NCBI GenBank assembly: GCA_022571575.1
Contig: JACZXN010000045.1
Span: 1-8,811 of the forward strand
From: Chloroflexota bacterium
GTDB lineage: Bacteria; Chloroflexota; Dehalococcoidia; UBA3495
Direction: 5' to 3'
Length of the DNA stretch: 8,811 bases
Part shown: one piece after another, positions 1 through 6,225 of the stretch
Numbering within the stretch: the first letter of the stretch is position 1
How the letters are laid out: each line of letters opens with the position of its first letter
Notes under the pieces: generated by a model
Told to the model about the DNA's origin: nothing
The model's input: only the letters and a program-made list of their open reading frames with translations
Database searches by the model: none
Made by a program: the position numbers and the translations under genes

Positions 1-1
1 C

Positions 2-415
2 ATCAAGCATCCCACGGGCGAGATTATCGACATGTTCTTGATCGTGGCCAAAGAGTACCTGGAAGAGAGTTTCCTAGACCCCAACTCAACCCCGGAATAC
101 CTATCCATCTGCCCCGAGGAAGCCAGCCCCGAACAGGTGGAACTCTGGGAGTGCGCCAGGGAAGAAGCCGCCCGCCTTAGCTGGCGTCCCTACATGTACC
201 ACCCGGCCCTGCCCCACTTATTGGGCCGGTTGAAAGACCTGCCCACCCTCTTGGTCTGGGGCGAGCAGGACGCGGTGATACCCATCAGCGCCGGCGAGGC
301 GTATCAACAGGCGATCCAGGGCGCCCGGTTGGAGATACTGCCCGGCTGCGGCCACCATCCGGAATTGGAGAAGACCCAGGAATTCGTGGGGCTGGTCCGG
401 AATTTCTTCGCCTGA
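2..415 (+). CDS. Alpha/beta hydrolase, C-terminal part (5' end outside window)
   Basis: The reading frame is open from base 2, so this is the last ~137 residues of a longer protein whose N-terminus, including the nucleophile elbow, lies outside the window. The visible part carries the end of the lid region (RPYMYHPALPHLLGRL), then a strand leading to GEQDAVIP, whose Asp (codon 269-271) is the usual acid of the triad. It ends with GCGHHPELEK, whose first His (codon 353-355) is the usual catalytic base. The order WGEQD, ~26 residues, GCGHxPxxEK, then a C-terminal helix ending in NFF is typical of small-molecule alpha/beta hydrolases (esterases, C-C bond hydrolases, haloalkane dehalogenase-like). 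The substrate cannot be told. The internal ATG at 32 is unlikely to be the start because homology-like sequence continues upstream of it. It converges on the minus-strand remnants that follow. Confidence 0.85.
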   Translation: MKHPTGEIIDMFLIVAKEYLEESFLDPNSTPEYLSICPEEASPEQVELWECAREEAARLSWRPYMYHPALPHLLGRLKDLPTLLVWGEQDAVIPISAGEAYQQAIQGARLEILPGCGHHPELEKTQEFVGLVRNFFA

Positions 416-422
416 TCTTGCC

Positions 423-540
423 TTATCGAACCCGCCCGGCCGGCCCGGAGCCCAGCCGGTCCAGCTCGAACTCCCATTTGACCTGGACCGGCTTTCTGAA
501 GGCTGCCACGTCTTTCGGAGTCTCCAAGGGCACTTTGCCG
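423..540 (-). pseudogene. 3'-terminal fragment of a DUF3788-like paralogue
   Basis: Read on the minus strand, this segment encodes GKVPLETPKDVAAF followed by RKPVQVKWEFELDRLG and stops at TAA (423-425). It matches the C-terminus of the protein encoded at 2756-3241 (24 of 29 residues by eye). At the DNA level 458-537 aligns without gaps to 2806-2885 with 70 of 80 bases identical, including an uninterrupted 28-base match (458-485 with 2806-2833). Upstream of about 541 the similarity ends, and an in-frame TAG appears shortly before it, with no start codon or ribosome binding site. It is therefore a relic of a partial duplication or of a decayed second copy. The coding frame is preserved within the relic, which suggests fairly recent loss or selection on the donor copy before the break. 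Confidence 0.75.
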
Positions 541-665
541 CAGGGATAATCGCCGAATGTCTAAAACACTGATTGCCGGGCATCTTACCGACAGCCGGAG
601 ACGGATAAACGCCACCGTCCCGCCAGGTTAAGGGACACCAGTTTTGTATCAGTAGAACAACAAAG

Positions 666-683
666 CCCCGGACACGTTCGGGG
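666..683. terminator. Possible small terminator hairpin
   Basis: CCCCG and CGGGG arms flank an 8-base loop. On the plus strand the stem can extend to 7 pairs with one G-U pair, followed by ACCTTTC. On the minus strand it is 5 clean pairs followed by the T-rich CTTTGTTGTTCT. It could end transcription from either side of this gene-poor segment. The stem is short, so the call is weak. Confidence 0.3.
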
Positions 684-699
684 ACCTTTCTGACTGTTG

Positions 700-806
700 C
701 CGGTTCGTGGCTTCCGATGCGCGGCGTTGACCGAGCTCCGGGGTGTCGACGCCGAATAAGCGGACACGGCTTCGAGCAGAATCCAAGGCGCCACGATGAG
801 TTACTT
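700..806 (-). pseudogene. Thermonuclease (SNase-like) remnant
   Basis: On the minus strand the frame reads VRLFGVDTPELGQRRASEATNR (bases 700-768 including the preceding Arg), which is the signature block of staphylococcal-nuclease-like domains, normally RVRLxGIDTPE followed by a Cys/Ala-rich helix. In nuclease numbering the first Arg of the block corresponds to Arg35 and the Glu of DTPE to Glu43. The upstream IDGDT calcium-binding strand is absent: the frame reads VTHRGALDSARS instead. Downstream the frame loses all similarity and ends at a TGA near 649, so the second catalytic Arg and most of the OB-fold are gone. No start codon with a ribosome binding site precedes it. This is a decayed gene fragment rather than a functional small nuclease. 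Confidence 0.6.
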
Positions 807-860
807 GGTTGCACCGGGCCTCGGCGCATCGCTCACATTTGAAGGACCAAACCAGCGTTT

Positions 861-1652
861 CTACGGACTGCCGGCGGACCTTCCTCCATCCACCATGTAC
901 ACACCGCCGGTGCAAAAGCTGCTTTCGTCGCTGGCGAGAAACAGCATTAACTTTGCCACTTCCTCGGGGTTTCCATAGCGCTGAAGCGGAATGCGTGCGG
1001 CAAAGGCTTCTTTGGTTCGCTCCACCGTCGCCTCTGAACTATCCGCCGCCGCGACGCGCATTTCCTCCAACGAACGCATCATCCGTGTCTCAATCGGCGC
1101 CGGATTGACGGTGTTGACCCGAATACCCAGCGGGGCGCACTCCAATGCAGCAGTGCGCATCAGGCCGATGACCGCATGCTTGCTGGTAACATATGCCGAC
1201 ATCCCGGCGCTCCCACCGATTCCGGCGGTAGAGGAGGTGATTACGATACTGCCGCCGCCCCCGTTACGCATCACCGGGATCACATACTTGAGCCCCAGCC
1301 AGACTCCGCGCACGTTGACGGCCATGACTTGGTCGAAGGCGTCAATGGAATAATCCGGTATCGGAGAAAGCGTACCTTCAATTCCCGCGTTCGCCAGAAA
1401 TATATCGATGCCACCCCAACGTTCCACAGCCGCATCGACATAGTTTTGGACCTGCTCAGGCTGGGTGACGTCGGCCACCACATAACTGGCGATTTCTTCG
1501 CCGATGGACCGCACAGCCTTCTGGAGGGCTGCCTCGTCGAGGTCAACCAATACGACCCGTGCGCCCTCCGCCGTAAATTGTCGTCCGGCTGCCTGACCGA
1601 TCCCTCCGGCCCCTCCCGTGATTAGGGCGATTTTCCCCGATAAGCGTGCCAT
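861..1652 (-). CDS. SDR family NAD(P)-dependent oxidoreductase
   Basis: A complete 263-residue classical short-chain dehydrogenase/reductase, expected to be cytosolic and to interconvert an alcohol and a ketone. The Rossmann glycine motif TGGAGGIG is at residues 12-19. Asp37 at the end of strand beta-2 favours NAD(H) over NADP(H). DV at 61-62, NAG at 88-90 and Asn113 are in their normal places. The catalytic Ser141, Tyr154 and Lys158 (YVTSK) have family spacing. NPAPIET at 183-189 replaces the common NPGxxxT, a mild variation. The C-terminus GGVYMVDGG is typical and the length is normal. The ATG is chosen because AAAGGAGGT lies five bases upstream. The gene stands alone between a gene-poor stretch and relics, so its substrate cannot be inferred from neighbours. 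Members of this subfamily are often annotated as 3-oxoacyl-ACP reductase or glucose dehydrogenase-like. Confidence 0.95.
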   Translation of the reverse strand: MARLSGKIALITGGAGGIGQAAGRQFTAEGARVVLVDLDEAALQKAVRSIGEEIASYVVADVTQPEQVQNYVDAAVERWGGIDIFLANAGIEGTLSPIPDYSIDAFDQVMAVNVRGVWLGLKYVIPVMRNGGGGSIVITSSTAGIGGSAGMSAYVTSKHAVIGLMRTAALECAPLGIRVNTVNPAPIETRMMRSLEEMRVAAADSSEATVERTKEAFAARIPLQRYGNPEEVAKLMLFLASDESSFCTGGVYMVDGGRSAGSP

Positions 1653-1657
1653 GTCCC

Positions 1658-1666
1658 ACCTCCTTT
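1658..1666 (-). promoter_or_regulatory. Strong Shine-Dalgarno of the SDR gene
   Basis: The minus strand reads AAAGGAGGT, nearly a full anti-16S complement, five bases before the ATG at 1652. It is the best ribosome binding site in the window and fixes the SDR start. Confidence 0.8.
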
Positions 1667-2219
1667 GCGTGTGTATTACTACGTCCGCCCTCGACTCGGT
1701 GGCCTGCTAGCCGGGGCTCTTCATCCCCACCATGGACACAGGACCGCGATTTCCCACGATACCTGCCGGCACTCAATGTCGTGTCTGAGATGTCCCCTAC
1801 TGAACAATTCCTGCCGCGGTCACTTGGCGGCGTCATTATGCCAGATCAGCAATCGATGTGACCCAGCCGTACTTTCCCGGCCACATCACGGTACTCATGG
1901 TTGGCCGATGCGGTGGATGCTGCGCCGGGGCGGCCGGGTGAGAGTCACCACCTGCGGGTCCCCGGGCCACCAGGGACGGCGTGTTCCAGAGACCGTGTGC
2001 CACCCCGGACGAGTCAGCCCATGGGTTCCACGTCATGCTGAACACCGAGGAGACGGTGACGGTGCGGTGGAGCCAGGTGGGGTGCTCGAGATAACCGGAC
2101 CATTTGACGCGGAGCTCTTGCAGCACGATGTGGGCGCCTTGAGGGCGAAGTCGGTCTGGGTTAGCCCATGTTGACGACACTTTCGATGGGCCTGGTTGCC
2201 TTTCGCCGGCGACCGCATC
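1667..2219. other. Gene-poor stretch without a convincing gene
   Basis: No frame in these ~550 bases gives a recognisable protein. The longest minus-strand frame (1836-2180, 114 codons from a GTG) has no Shine-Dalgarno and is rich in Trp, His and Pro. Its end reads VMWPGKYGWVTSIADLA, which is protein-like but matches no family I can name. It could be the decayed 3' end of an old gene. The plus-strand frame 1665-2174 overlaps it and looks compositional. No tRNA, repeat array or clear promoter was seen, although the promoter of the SDR gene should lie within roughly the first 150 bases. Confidence 0.4.
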
Positions 2220-2585
2220 CTACCAGCGGCCGCCTCCGGTGATTCGGTCGCGTTTTTCACGGGTATGCGGCCGCTTACAATGCCTACAGAGACCCCTCTC
2301 CCAGAAAATCCCAGCCGATTCCCACTTGACGTCGTGTTTGATCCTAGAGTTTTTCACGTGGCAGACCATACAGATACGAGTTTGGGCACAGTGCGGAGGG
2401 CCGGAGTCAGAGGGGCGATAATCATAGGCCCAATCGCCACGGTGCAAACCAAATGTGCACGGCATGTCCAGGATCCACCGGAGCATCTTTGACCAAACGG
2501 CGCCCTTGGATATCGCTTGGCCACAGGAAACGCAGAGTGGATACTCATCGTCGTTCCAGGATTGGCACTTCGGACATGTCGCCAT
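2220..2585 (-). CDS. Small zinc-ribbon protein of unknown function
   Basis: A 121-residue Cys-rich protein. It opens with CPKC at residues 4-7 and CVSC at 18-21, a treble-clef or rubredoxin-knuckle zinc ribbon with a 10-residue spacer. A second module follows: CTFGLHRGDW (Cys43, His48), Cys66, CMVC (72-75), His84 and CRHC (100-103), with RP and RE-rich basic residues at the C-terminus. These paired CxxC knuckles should bind two or three zinc ions, so a nucleic-acid or protein-binding role is plausible, but no function can be named. The ATG is supported by GGGAGGA six bases upstream. There is no signal peptide or membrane segment. It lies ~170 bases downstream of the DUF3788-like gene on the same strand and may be transcribed separately. 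Confidence 0.7.
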   Translation of the reverse strand: MATCPKCQSWNDDEYPLCVSCGQAISKGAVWSKMLRWILDMPCTFGLHRGDWAYDYRPSDSGPPHCAQTRICMVCHVKNSRIKHDVKWESAGIFWERGLCRHCKRPHTREKRDRITGGGRW

Positions 2586-2591
2586 CGATCG

Positions 2592-2598
2592 TCCTCCC
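2592..2598 (-). promoter_or_regulatory. Shine-Dalgarno of the zinc-ribbon gene
   Basis: The minus strand reads GGGAGGA six bases upstream of the ATG at 2585. It supports this small reading frame as a real gene. Confidence 0.65.
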
Positions 2599-2755
2599 GG
2601 TCAACGGTAACCACCTGCCCACACGCTGTGTTTTACGCCTGCTTTACCGTATGGGTCAGGTACTCCTTTCTGACTTAACCGACACGATAACATCTTGACA
2701 CCCTGACCTTCTCTTACCGGACAGCCCATCCGTTGGGAACCGGTATCACACCCCG

Positions 2756-3241
2756 CTAATCGGACACAAAAGCAACACCAGTCCCGGTATGCCCTTGGCC
2801 CAGACGGTCCAGCTCGAACTCCCATTTGACCTGAATCAGCTTCCCGAAAGCCGCCACGTCTTCCGGAGTCGCCAGGGGCACTTTGACCATCTTGGTTCCG
2901 CCGCCGCCCCGGGTGTTCGCCACGATCTCCTTGATGTGATCGGGCACCAGATCGGACGCCATCACCAGCGGCTCCAGGGTGCGCACGCCCACAAACATAC
3001 TGCCCCGGATGCCGGACTTGAGATTGTGGATGTGGAAGATCTGCCGCTTCGCCAGGTAGTAGGCCGGGGTCCATTCGCGGCAGAATCCGTCGTACACAGT
3101 CCGTTCGTCCGCTCCGGGCAGGACTAGGCCGATGTCCCTGGCCATGGCCACGATGCGGCCGTCCGGTCCAGCCATGGCGTCGATAACCGCAGCCACGGTG
3201 GGGCCTTCCCGGGTCTCTCCCCTGGCTCGATTTCCGGCCAT
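2756..3241 (-). CDS. DUF3788-like small protein
   Basis: A protein of 161 residues from the ATG at 3241. It starts five bases after the stop of the upstream dehydrogenase gene, so it is likely translationally coupled to it. An in-frame TTG at 3253 would overlap that gene, but the GGAG upstream is only three bases from it, so the ATG is preferred. The central pattern (REWTPAYYLAKRQIFHIHNL, then SMFVGVRTLEPLV, then VPDHIKEIVANTRGGGG, then TPEDVAAFGKLIQVKW) has the strand-and-helix order I associate with DUF3788-type proteins: an aromatic-rich strand pair, a helix ending in an EI..N motif, a basic strand, and a terminal EDV...KLI.VK helix. That placement is by eye and tentative. No catalytic motif is evident. 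A 3'-terminal copy of this gene lies at 423-540. Confidence 0.75.
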   Translation of the reverse strand: MAGNRARGETREGPTVAAVIDAMAGPDGRIVAMARDIGLVLPGADERTVYDGFCREWTPAYYLAKRQIFHIHNLKSGIRGSMFVGVRTLEPLVMASDLVPDHIKEIVANTRGGGGTKMVKVPLATPEDVAAFGKLIQVKWEFELDRLGQGHTGTGVAFVSD

Positions 3242-3246
3242 CGGGC

Positions 3247-4425
3247 TTACCAAGAACTCCGCAGCACGGCCATGATCGGCCCGGCGTCGGTCACCGGCCG
3301 GGGGTTGGTGGCCAGGGCGCGGTCGTGGAGGGTCGCCGCGGCGATCAACTCCAGGCCCTCCTCCGGAACACCAACGTCACGCAGTCTGCCGGGGAGCCCC
3401 AGCGAGTCGCGCAGGTCCTCCACGGCGTCCGCCGCGGCCAGTGCGGCGTCTTGGTCGCTCATCCCGGCGGTATCGATACCCATGGCCTGGGCGATGAGCG
3501 CCTGACGGTCTGCGGAGGCCTCGGCATTGAAGCGCATGGTGTTGGGCAGCATGATGGCGTTGGCATCGCCGTGGGGCACGTCGTAGAGACCGCCCACATG
3601 ATGGGCCGTGGCTGTGTTGAGGCCCAGACCGCCAACCCCGGCCAGAGACGCCAGCGAAGCCGCCGTCTTGGTGTGGAGCAGGCAGTCCAGGTCCAGTCCG
3701 GGACACTGGGGCAGGTATTTCACCAGCATGGATATGGCGCTCAGCGCCATGGCGTCGGAGATGGGGTTGTGCTTGGTTGAATAGACCGTCTCCACGGCGA
3801 TCCGCATCTGGCCCATGGCCGTGGACAGCAGGATGCTCATGGGTGTGGTGGCCAATGCCTGACCGTCGATGACTATGGAGCAGGGGATGGTCCCCGGGTC
3901 GGCGACCAAAACCTTGCGTCCCAGGTCCTTGTCGGCGAAACCGGCGCCCCGGCTGAATTCGGCCCCGCCCATGGTGGTGGGCACGGCGATGATGGGCACC
4001 CGTCCGGGGGACAGATCGGGAAGGATGACCTTATCCGGCGGTTCGAATATCACCTGATGGTCGTGGATGGTCCCACCCTCCCCCAACAGCGTGGCGACAC
4101 CCTTGGTGGTGTCGTGGGTGCTGCCGCCGCCCACGCTGACCAGTCCGTCGGGTTTCAGATCCCCGGCCACGCGCATGGCCTCATCCAGGGTATGAACCGG
4201 AGAGTGGGGCGCCACCCCGGAGAACAGACCGGCAAAGCGGTCTCCCAGCGCGGTCCGCACCCGCTGCACCACGTCCGATTTCTCCAGGATGGACGGGCCG
4301 CAGAGCACCATCGCCCTGGTGACGCCCGCCCGGTCCAGGACGCCGGGCAGGCCGCTGATGGCGTCGGGAGCGCAGACCACCTCCTGGGTCACGCTGCTGT
4401 AACTATAGGTCAATGGTTGGGCCAC
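3247..4425 (-). CDS. Iron-containing ADH / maleylacetate reductase-like protein
   Basis: A 392-residue type III alcohol dehydrogenase, the family of maleylacetate reductases and FucO-like enzymes that reduce or oxidise small oxo and hydroxy acids or alcohols with NAD(P)H. The nucleotide-binding GGGSTHDTTKG is at 99-109 and PTTMGGAEFSRGAGF, equivalent to PTTxGTGSE, at 149-163. The C-terminal helical domain has AHHVGGLYDVPHGDANAIMLP at 274-294. Length is normal. By eye, the four metal ligands of the family (FucO Asp196, His200, His263, His277) map to Gly205, Ile209, Thr271 and His285, so only the last is kept. His275, the FucO His267 equivalent, is also kept. The enzyme may be metal-independent or altered in function. 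The start is GTG, with GGAGGT six bases upstream. It follows the GH105-like gene by ~70 bases, within one likely operon. Confidence 0.88.
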   Translation of the reverse strand: MAQPLTYSYSSVTQEVVCAPDAISGLPGVLDRAGVTRAMVLCGPSILEKSDVVQRVRTALGDRFAGLFSGVAPHSPVHTLDEAMRVAGDLKPDGLVSVGGGSTHDTTKGVATLLGEGGTIHDHQVIFEPPDKVILPDLSPGRVPIIAVPTTMGGAEFSRGAGFADKDLGRKVLVADPGTIPCSIVIDGQALATTPMSILLSTAMGQMRIAVETVYSTKHNPISDAMALSAISMLVKYLPQCPGLDLDCLLHTKTAASLASLAGVGGLGLNTATAHHVGGLYDVPHGDANAIMLPNTMRFNAEASADRQALIAQAMGIDTAGMSDQDAALAAADAVEDLRDSLGLPGRLRDVGVPEEGLELIAAATLHDRALATNPRPVTDAGPIMAVLRSSW

Positions 4426-4431
4426 GGGGCC

Positions 4432-4437
4432 ACCTCC
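4432..4437 (-). promoter_or_regulatory. Shine-Dalgarno deciding the GTG start of the dehydrogenase
   Basis: The minus strand reads GGAGGT six bases before the GTG at 4425. This optimal spacing selects a non-ATG start and gives the N-terminus MAQPLTYSYS. Confidence 0.7.
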
Positions 4438-4458
4438 GTCACATTCATCATGTTTGGC

Positions 4459-4478
4459 ATACCCGGCATTGCCGGTAT
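4459..4478 (-). other. Hairpin between GH105-like and dehydrogenase genes
   Basis: The minus strand reads ATACCGGC, AAT, GCCGGGTAT: an 8-pair stem with one bulged G and a 3-base loop, placed 18 bases after the stop of the GH105-like gene. The sequence after it has no T-run, so it is unlikely to terminate transcription. It may stabilise the upstream message or damp read-through into the dehydrogenase gene. Confidence 0.45.
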
Positions 4479-4496
4479 TTCTGGGTCAGATTCCCC

Positions 4497-6191
4497 TTAG
4501 ATTCCCCGGTCCAGACGCTCCATCTCCACGGCGAACCAGAGGGCCATTCCCCCGCTGCGGTCATCGAAGCCGAATATGGCGGGACGGTCCAGGTATTCCC
4601 GGACGTTGTTCTGCACCCCGGTGCTGGCGCAGCCGTCCACCACGTTGCCAACGTCATCGACGCGTTCCGCCACTCCCTGCCAGGCCAGGTCCACAACCTC
4701 ACGGAAATCATCCGAGAGGAAGCCCAGACGGAGTCCTCGGGCCATGGCGTAGCCCATCATGCAGGTCGCCGTGAACTCCAGATACGATCCGGGGAAGTCC
4801 AACACCTGGGGCAGCAGACCTGACGGATGCTGCAAACGGCGCAGCGACTCCATGAGCCGCCCGTACATCGCCAACACGGCCGGCCGCCGGGCATGGTCTT
4901 CCGGCAGGTAGGTCAGCGATTCGGCCAAGCCCATGGCGGCAAAGCCGTTGCCCCGGCCCCAGTAGTAGGCCGCCGAGCGGCAATGCCAGAACAGCCCATG
5001 GTCCTGCTGGATCTTTCCGGCCAACAGGAAATCGGCCAGGATGCCGGTGTACTTCGCGTCCCCGGTCAGCTTGAAAGCCCGTCCCAGGATCGCGCCGCTC
5101 ATGAACATGTCCTCGGTGCGGAAATCGGGGTCGCAGGGCTTGGGGGCGCTGCCTGGGCCCGTGGGCTGGAACCGTTCCGCGGCGTCGATGATCAGCCCGT
5201 TGTAGCGCGGATCGCCGGTGGCGTCGGCCAATTCGTCCGCCCAGACCACCGACGCCAGCGCCGATGGGGCCAGGTCTTGGGGCAGGCCCCCGGCGGTGAA
5301 GGACTCGACCAACCGGGAGATGTCCGGCGCCGGGTCATCTCCTTGGGGTTCCAACTGGTGCAGCCTGAGCCGGCCGCTGATGGGCACTCCCTGGGTGTAG
5401 ACGACGGGATCAAAGGTGTGGCCGTAAGCCGACGCCAGGACCTGGGCGATTTCCGTCTTGGGCCGGCCGCGGCGGACGTCCAGCGCCTTCCGCGCCTCCG
5501 ACCTGGACAGCACCTCCACTTCGCGCAGCATGCTGAATAGACGGCTCAACTCCCGGGGCAGTTGTTCGTCCGATGCCGTTAGGCGAAGTCCCGGTATGGT
5601 TCCCAGACCATCGGGCTGGCCGGTGCCCAGGGCAGCCAGGAGCCCCTGCCCACCCGAGATACTCCTGCCGCCAAGTCCCGGCGCCAGCCTCCTTCCGGCC
5701 TGGTTGTATTCCCATTTCACCGATGTGCCCGCCTGCAACTCCAGGACCAGATCGGGCGCTTGAAAACAGACCCACCGCCACAGGTAGCGTTTTTCCGGGT
5801 CCTCCGGGTCGTAGTAGAACTTGCCCTCGGGCGGATAGACACCGGACGGATTGCCACCGGCGCCGTTGCCTGGGGCGGCGTTCAGGCGAAGGCCATCGGG
5901 ATTAGCGCAGGGCACGGCGCTCAGAGCGATGCGCAGGGACAGCGCATCGCCGCCACCGGCGAACAGCTCCAGGGCGTGAAGCGTCATATCCACGTCGGCC
6001 TTATGACCGGACAGCCCGCCGATCAGCAGTATCCGTGTCCGGGAGGTCTCGACGGAATAGGCGTTCCGGTCCAAAAGCGCCTGGATTGGCCCCAATGACC
6101 GGGTGACGCCGCAGGATGTCCGGGACCAGAACCCGGGGCGGGCCCTGAGCAGGGTGTCAATCGCGTCTTTGATAGTGTTGTCTGTGGACAA
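4497..6191 (-). CDS. Fusion of M14-like pseudopeptidase domain and GH105-like hydrolase domain
   Basis: A 564-residue protein from the TTG at 6191. Residues ~28-160 resemble a zinc carboxypeptidase (M14) core: strand ILLIGGLSGHKAD (54-66), VPCANPDG (93-100), PEDPEKRYLWRWV (129-141) and PDLVLELQAG (146-155). The zinc ligands H..E and H map to Ser61, Lys64 and Gln153, so this domain looks catalytically dead. Residues ~300-564 are an (alpha/alpha)-barrel of the GH88/GH105 type, the unsaturated rhamnogalacturonyl/glucuronyl hydrolases: ELADATGDPRY (320-330), TEDMFMSGAILGRAF (359-373, Asp362 at the catalytic Asp site), GLFWH (399-403), YWGRGNG (410-416), HPSGLLPQVLD (455-465) and SYLEFTATCMMGYAMARG (469-486). 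The barrel is somewhat short. No signal peptide, so cytosolic. It starts ~34 bases after the MmgE/PrpD stop. AGGAAG directly abuts an upstream GTG (6197) but sits six bases from the TTG, so the TTG is preferred. Confidence 0.85.
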   Translation of the reverse strand: MSTDNTIKDAIDTLLRARPGFWSRTSCGVTRSLGPIQALLDRNAYSVETSRTRILLIGGLSGHKADVDMTLHALELFAGGGDALSLRIALSAVPCANPDGLRLNAAPGNGAGGNPSGVYPPEGKFYYDPEDPEKRYLWRWVCFQAPDLVLELQAGTSVKWEYNQAGRRLAPGLGGRSISGGQGLLAALGTGQPDGLGTIPGLRLTASDEQLPRELSRLFSMLREVEVLSRSEARKALDVRRGRPKTEIAQVLASAYGHTFDPVVYTQGVPISGRLRLHQLEPQGDDPAPDISRLVESFTAGGLPQDLAPSALASVVWADELADATGDPRYNGLIIDAAERFQPTGPGSAPKPCDPDFRTEDMFMSGAILGRAFKLTGDAKYTGILADFLLAGKIQQDHGLFWHCRSAAYYWGRGNGFAAMGLAESLTYLPEDHARRPAVLAMYGRLMESLRRLQHPSGLLPQVLDFPGSYLEFTATCMMGYAMARGLRLGFLSDDFREVVDLAWQGVAERVDDVGNVVDGCASTGVQNNVREYLDRPAIFGFDDRSGGMALWFAVEMERLDRGI

Positions 6192-6197
6192 ATACAC

Positions 6198-6203
6198 CTT
6201 CCT
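6198..6203 (-). promoter_or_regulatory. Shine-Dalgarno deciding the start of the GH105-like gene
   Basis: The minus strand reads AGGAAG. It touches the GTG at 6197 with no spacer, too close for initiation, but is six bases from the in-frame TTG at 6191, the more likely start. Confidence 0.5.
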
Positions 6204-6225
6204 GGCGGCCGGTTATTCCCGGCGG

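Noticed and set aside
218..829. 203-codon minus-strand frame across the hydrolase end and relics
   Set aside because: It is out of frame with both recognisable relic segments and antisense to the hydrolase.
1836..2180. 114-codon minus-strand frame with protein-like end
   Set aside because: It has a GTG start without a Shine-Dalgarno and no family match. Kept only as a note in the gene-poor stretch.
4459..4478. Terminator between the GH105-like and dehydrogenase genes
   Set aside because: The hairpin is real, but no T-run follows it on the minus strand, so it is listed as a hairpin only.
4827..5540. 237-codon plus-strand frame opposite the GH105-like gene
   Set aside because: It is an antisense shadow with no ribosome binding site or recognisable domain.
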